This document shows, in pieces, positions 5,929-6,072 of a stretch of 6,072 nucleotides of DNA; within the stretch, counting starts at the first letter, position 1; each line of letters opens with the position of its first letter. The translations under genes and the position numbers were made by a program. The DNA is taken from NCBI GenBank assembly GCA_947627805.1, contig CANQXB010000065.1, positions 1 to 6,072 of the forward strand, read 5' to 3'. The notes beneath the pieces were generated by a model. The model saw only the letters and a list, made by a program, of their open reading frames with translations. It was not told where the DNA came from and ran no database searches. The stretch comes from an uncultured Bacilli bacterium. GTDB taxonomy: Bacteria; Bacillota_I; Bacilli_A; RF39; UBA660.

Positions 5929-6034
5929 AAATGTTAAATAAATTTGTCCAATAGCTATCTATAAATTCATTTTATTATTCTTATTAGCACAAGATAATAT
6001 TTCCAAAGTTTTACTTTTTATTTCATTCTAAGTT

Positions 6035-6063
6035 TTCTTATTGATAAATTATTTAAGTATAAT
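6035..6063 (+). promoter_or_regulatory. Candidate promoter for a gene beyond the right edge
   Basis: TATAAT (6058-6063) lies 17 bases after TTCTTA (6035-6040), a poor -35. A better-looking TTGATA (6041-6046) is too close, 11 bases away. In sequence this AT-rich the call is weak. Confidence 0.3.
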
Positions 6064-6072
6064 TTGATTAAT

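Larger units (their letters stand above)
5855..6072. other. Gene-poor right end with promoter-like sequences and a structured element
   Basis: No supportable coding region. A TATAAT at 5877-5882 has no clear -35, but would start RNA just before the GC-rich hairpin at 5898-5928. An 8-base inverted pair, TTGGAAAT (5925-5932) and ATTTCCAA (5999-6006), encloses 66 bases. A small AAAGT/ACTTT hairpin with T-rich tail lies at 6005-6022. The segment may hold a small RNA or the leader of a gene beyond the window, but nothing proves this. Confidence 0.5.

Noticed and set aside
5895..5954. 19-codon frame starting at ATG 5895 through the GC-rich hairpin
   Set aside because: No ribosome binding site precedes it, and its odd composition comes from the inverted repeat rather than from coding.
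5984..5990. TTAGCAC resembling half of the CIRCE heat-shock operator
   Set aside because: The matching GAGTGCTAA half is absent at the required spacing.
1..6072. CRISPR array, insertion sequence or prophage genes
   Set aside because: No regularly spaced repeats, transposase, integrase or phage structural gene is visible in any frame.

Overview
The window is about 6 kb of very AT-rich bacterial chromosome. It has five complete protein genes and one tRNA gene, packed tightly but on mixed strands. Strong AAAGGAG/AGGTGAT-type ribosome binding sites, TATAAT promoters with an upstream TG, and U-run terminators point to a low-GC Bacillota (Bacilli-like, possibly an uncultured reduced-genome gut lineage). 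It is not a Mycoplasma-type Mollicute. All 14 tryptophans in the five proteins are encoded by TGG, TGA acts as a stop, and a meso-diaminopimelate-type MurE indicates a peptidoglycan wall. The taxon is an inference, because no marker here fixes it.

Layout, left to right. (1) 54-1463, minus: a two-domain relative of DNA ligase D, with an N-terminal 3'-phosphoesterase and a C-terminal primase-polymerase but no ligase domain between or after them. (2) 1464-1688: an intergenic region ending in the terminator of the next gene. (3) 1689-1762, minus: tRNA-Gly(UCC) with encoded CCA, its own promoter and its own terminator. (4) 1832-3233, plus: a two-gene operon with a 23-base overlap. It pairs a stand-alone E2-type acyltransferase-fold protein with a PlsC-family acyltransferase. 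(5) 3232-3267: a bidirectional terminator shared with the convergent murE. (6) 3270-4625, minus: murE. (7) 4626-4736: a divergent promoter region for murE and trpS. (8) 4737-5822, plus: trpS, with no room for a T-box leader. (9) 5823-6072: about 250 bases without a convincing gene, holding an isolated GC-rich hairpin and promoter-like sequences facing right.

The genes do not form one pathway. They cover DNA end processing and repair (ligD-like), translation (tRNA-Gly, trpS), wall synthesis (murE) and probable lipid acylation (the E2-like/plsC pair). The most unusual parts are the ligase-less PE-Pol protein, the E2-like/PlsC pair in which both proteins depart from their family motifs, and the GC-rich hairpin near the right end.
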